Assembly (NCBI GenBank): GCA_013398055.1
Contig: VZRS01005627.1
Location: 158,116-222,115 of the forward strand
Reading direction: 5' to 3'
DNA from: Ifrita kowaldi
Lineage: Eukaryota > Chordata > Aves > Passeriformes > Cinclosomatidae
Length of the DNA stretch: 64,000 nucleotides
Both the position numbers and the translations under genes were made by a program. Positions 63,704 through 64,000 of the stretch are shown one piece after another; the first letter of the stretch is position 1, and every line of letters begins with the position of its first letter. The notes under the pieces are model-generated. The model saw nothing but the letters and a program-made list of their open reading frames with translations, had not been told where the DNA came from and searched no databases.

Positions 63704-64000
63704 CTCTAATGTTCAAGAGTTTTCATTTTGTTAAAATGAAAAAAACCTGAGTTTTTATTGACTGAAACTCTGCACTGCACTACATACTTGTGCTGAGTTG
63801 ACAGATGGGATGAGTCTTTTAAAGAATATCAGTCCTTATTCTGACTTGTAGTGAAATTGGGCATGCCGAGAGGCATCTTTCATTATTGTAAAACATAAAT
63901 TCCTCCAGTACTTCTTTACAAAGAAATAGAGAGCAGAGCTCTGCTATGGGCTAGTGCAGTAAATGGAATCCCAAAATAAGATGTTATTAAGAATGCTGGT

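Noticed and set aside
1..64000. CRISPR arrays, operons, tRNA or rRNA genes
   Set aside because: No regularly spaced repeats, no tRNA/rRNA-like sequences seen, and the window is clearly vertebrate nuclear DNA.

Overview
The window looks like a piece of avian, probably songbird (passerine), nuclear genome. It is AT-rich and almost free of coding sequence. It carries CR1 LINE tails typical of birds and several avian endogenous-retrovirus LTRs with intact target-site duplications. The passerine placement rests on LTR types I recognise from memory, not on a search.

Only one protein-coding segment is supported: the last coding exon of a GABA-A receptor beta subunit, best matched to beta-2 (GABRB2), at 15106-15453 on the plus strand. 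It encodes the end of the large cytoplasmic loop and the fourth membrane helix and ends at a TAA stop. Positions 1-15105 are therefore the 3' part of the preceding intron. The intron holds one CR1 tail in reverse orientation, a (TTCC)n tract and a possible ancient repeat. The transcript continues into a long 3' UTR of about 5.8 kb, with several AATAAA signals, a (GT)n microsatellite and four TGTAAATA (Pumilio-type) motifs. The best distal poly(A) site is near 21230.

From about 21.2 kb to the end I see no convincing gene. In mammals GABRB2 transcription points away from the GABRA6/GABRA1/GABRG2 cluster into a large gene-poor interval toward ATP10B, and this window fits that layout. The interval holds CR1 3' ends (27.9, 49.6 and 58.3-59.8 kb), solo LTRs with flanking duplications (32.7-33.6, 34.7-35.3, 59.2-59.5 and 63.0-63.7 kb), a degraded LTR piece (46.2 kb), a disrupted LTR region (52.0-52.8 kb) and small tandem repeats. 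One unexplained stretch (about 26.2-26.6 kb) has the look of a regulatory element.

Two single-N positions mark assembly joins. The one at 57348 separates two 904-bp copies that appear identical, which is most simply an unmerged contig overlap. The one at 52126 lies inside LTR sequence and probably hides missing sequence. I found no novel gene system, CRISPR array, RNA gene or intact mobile-element coding region.
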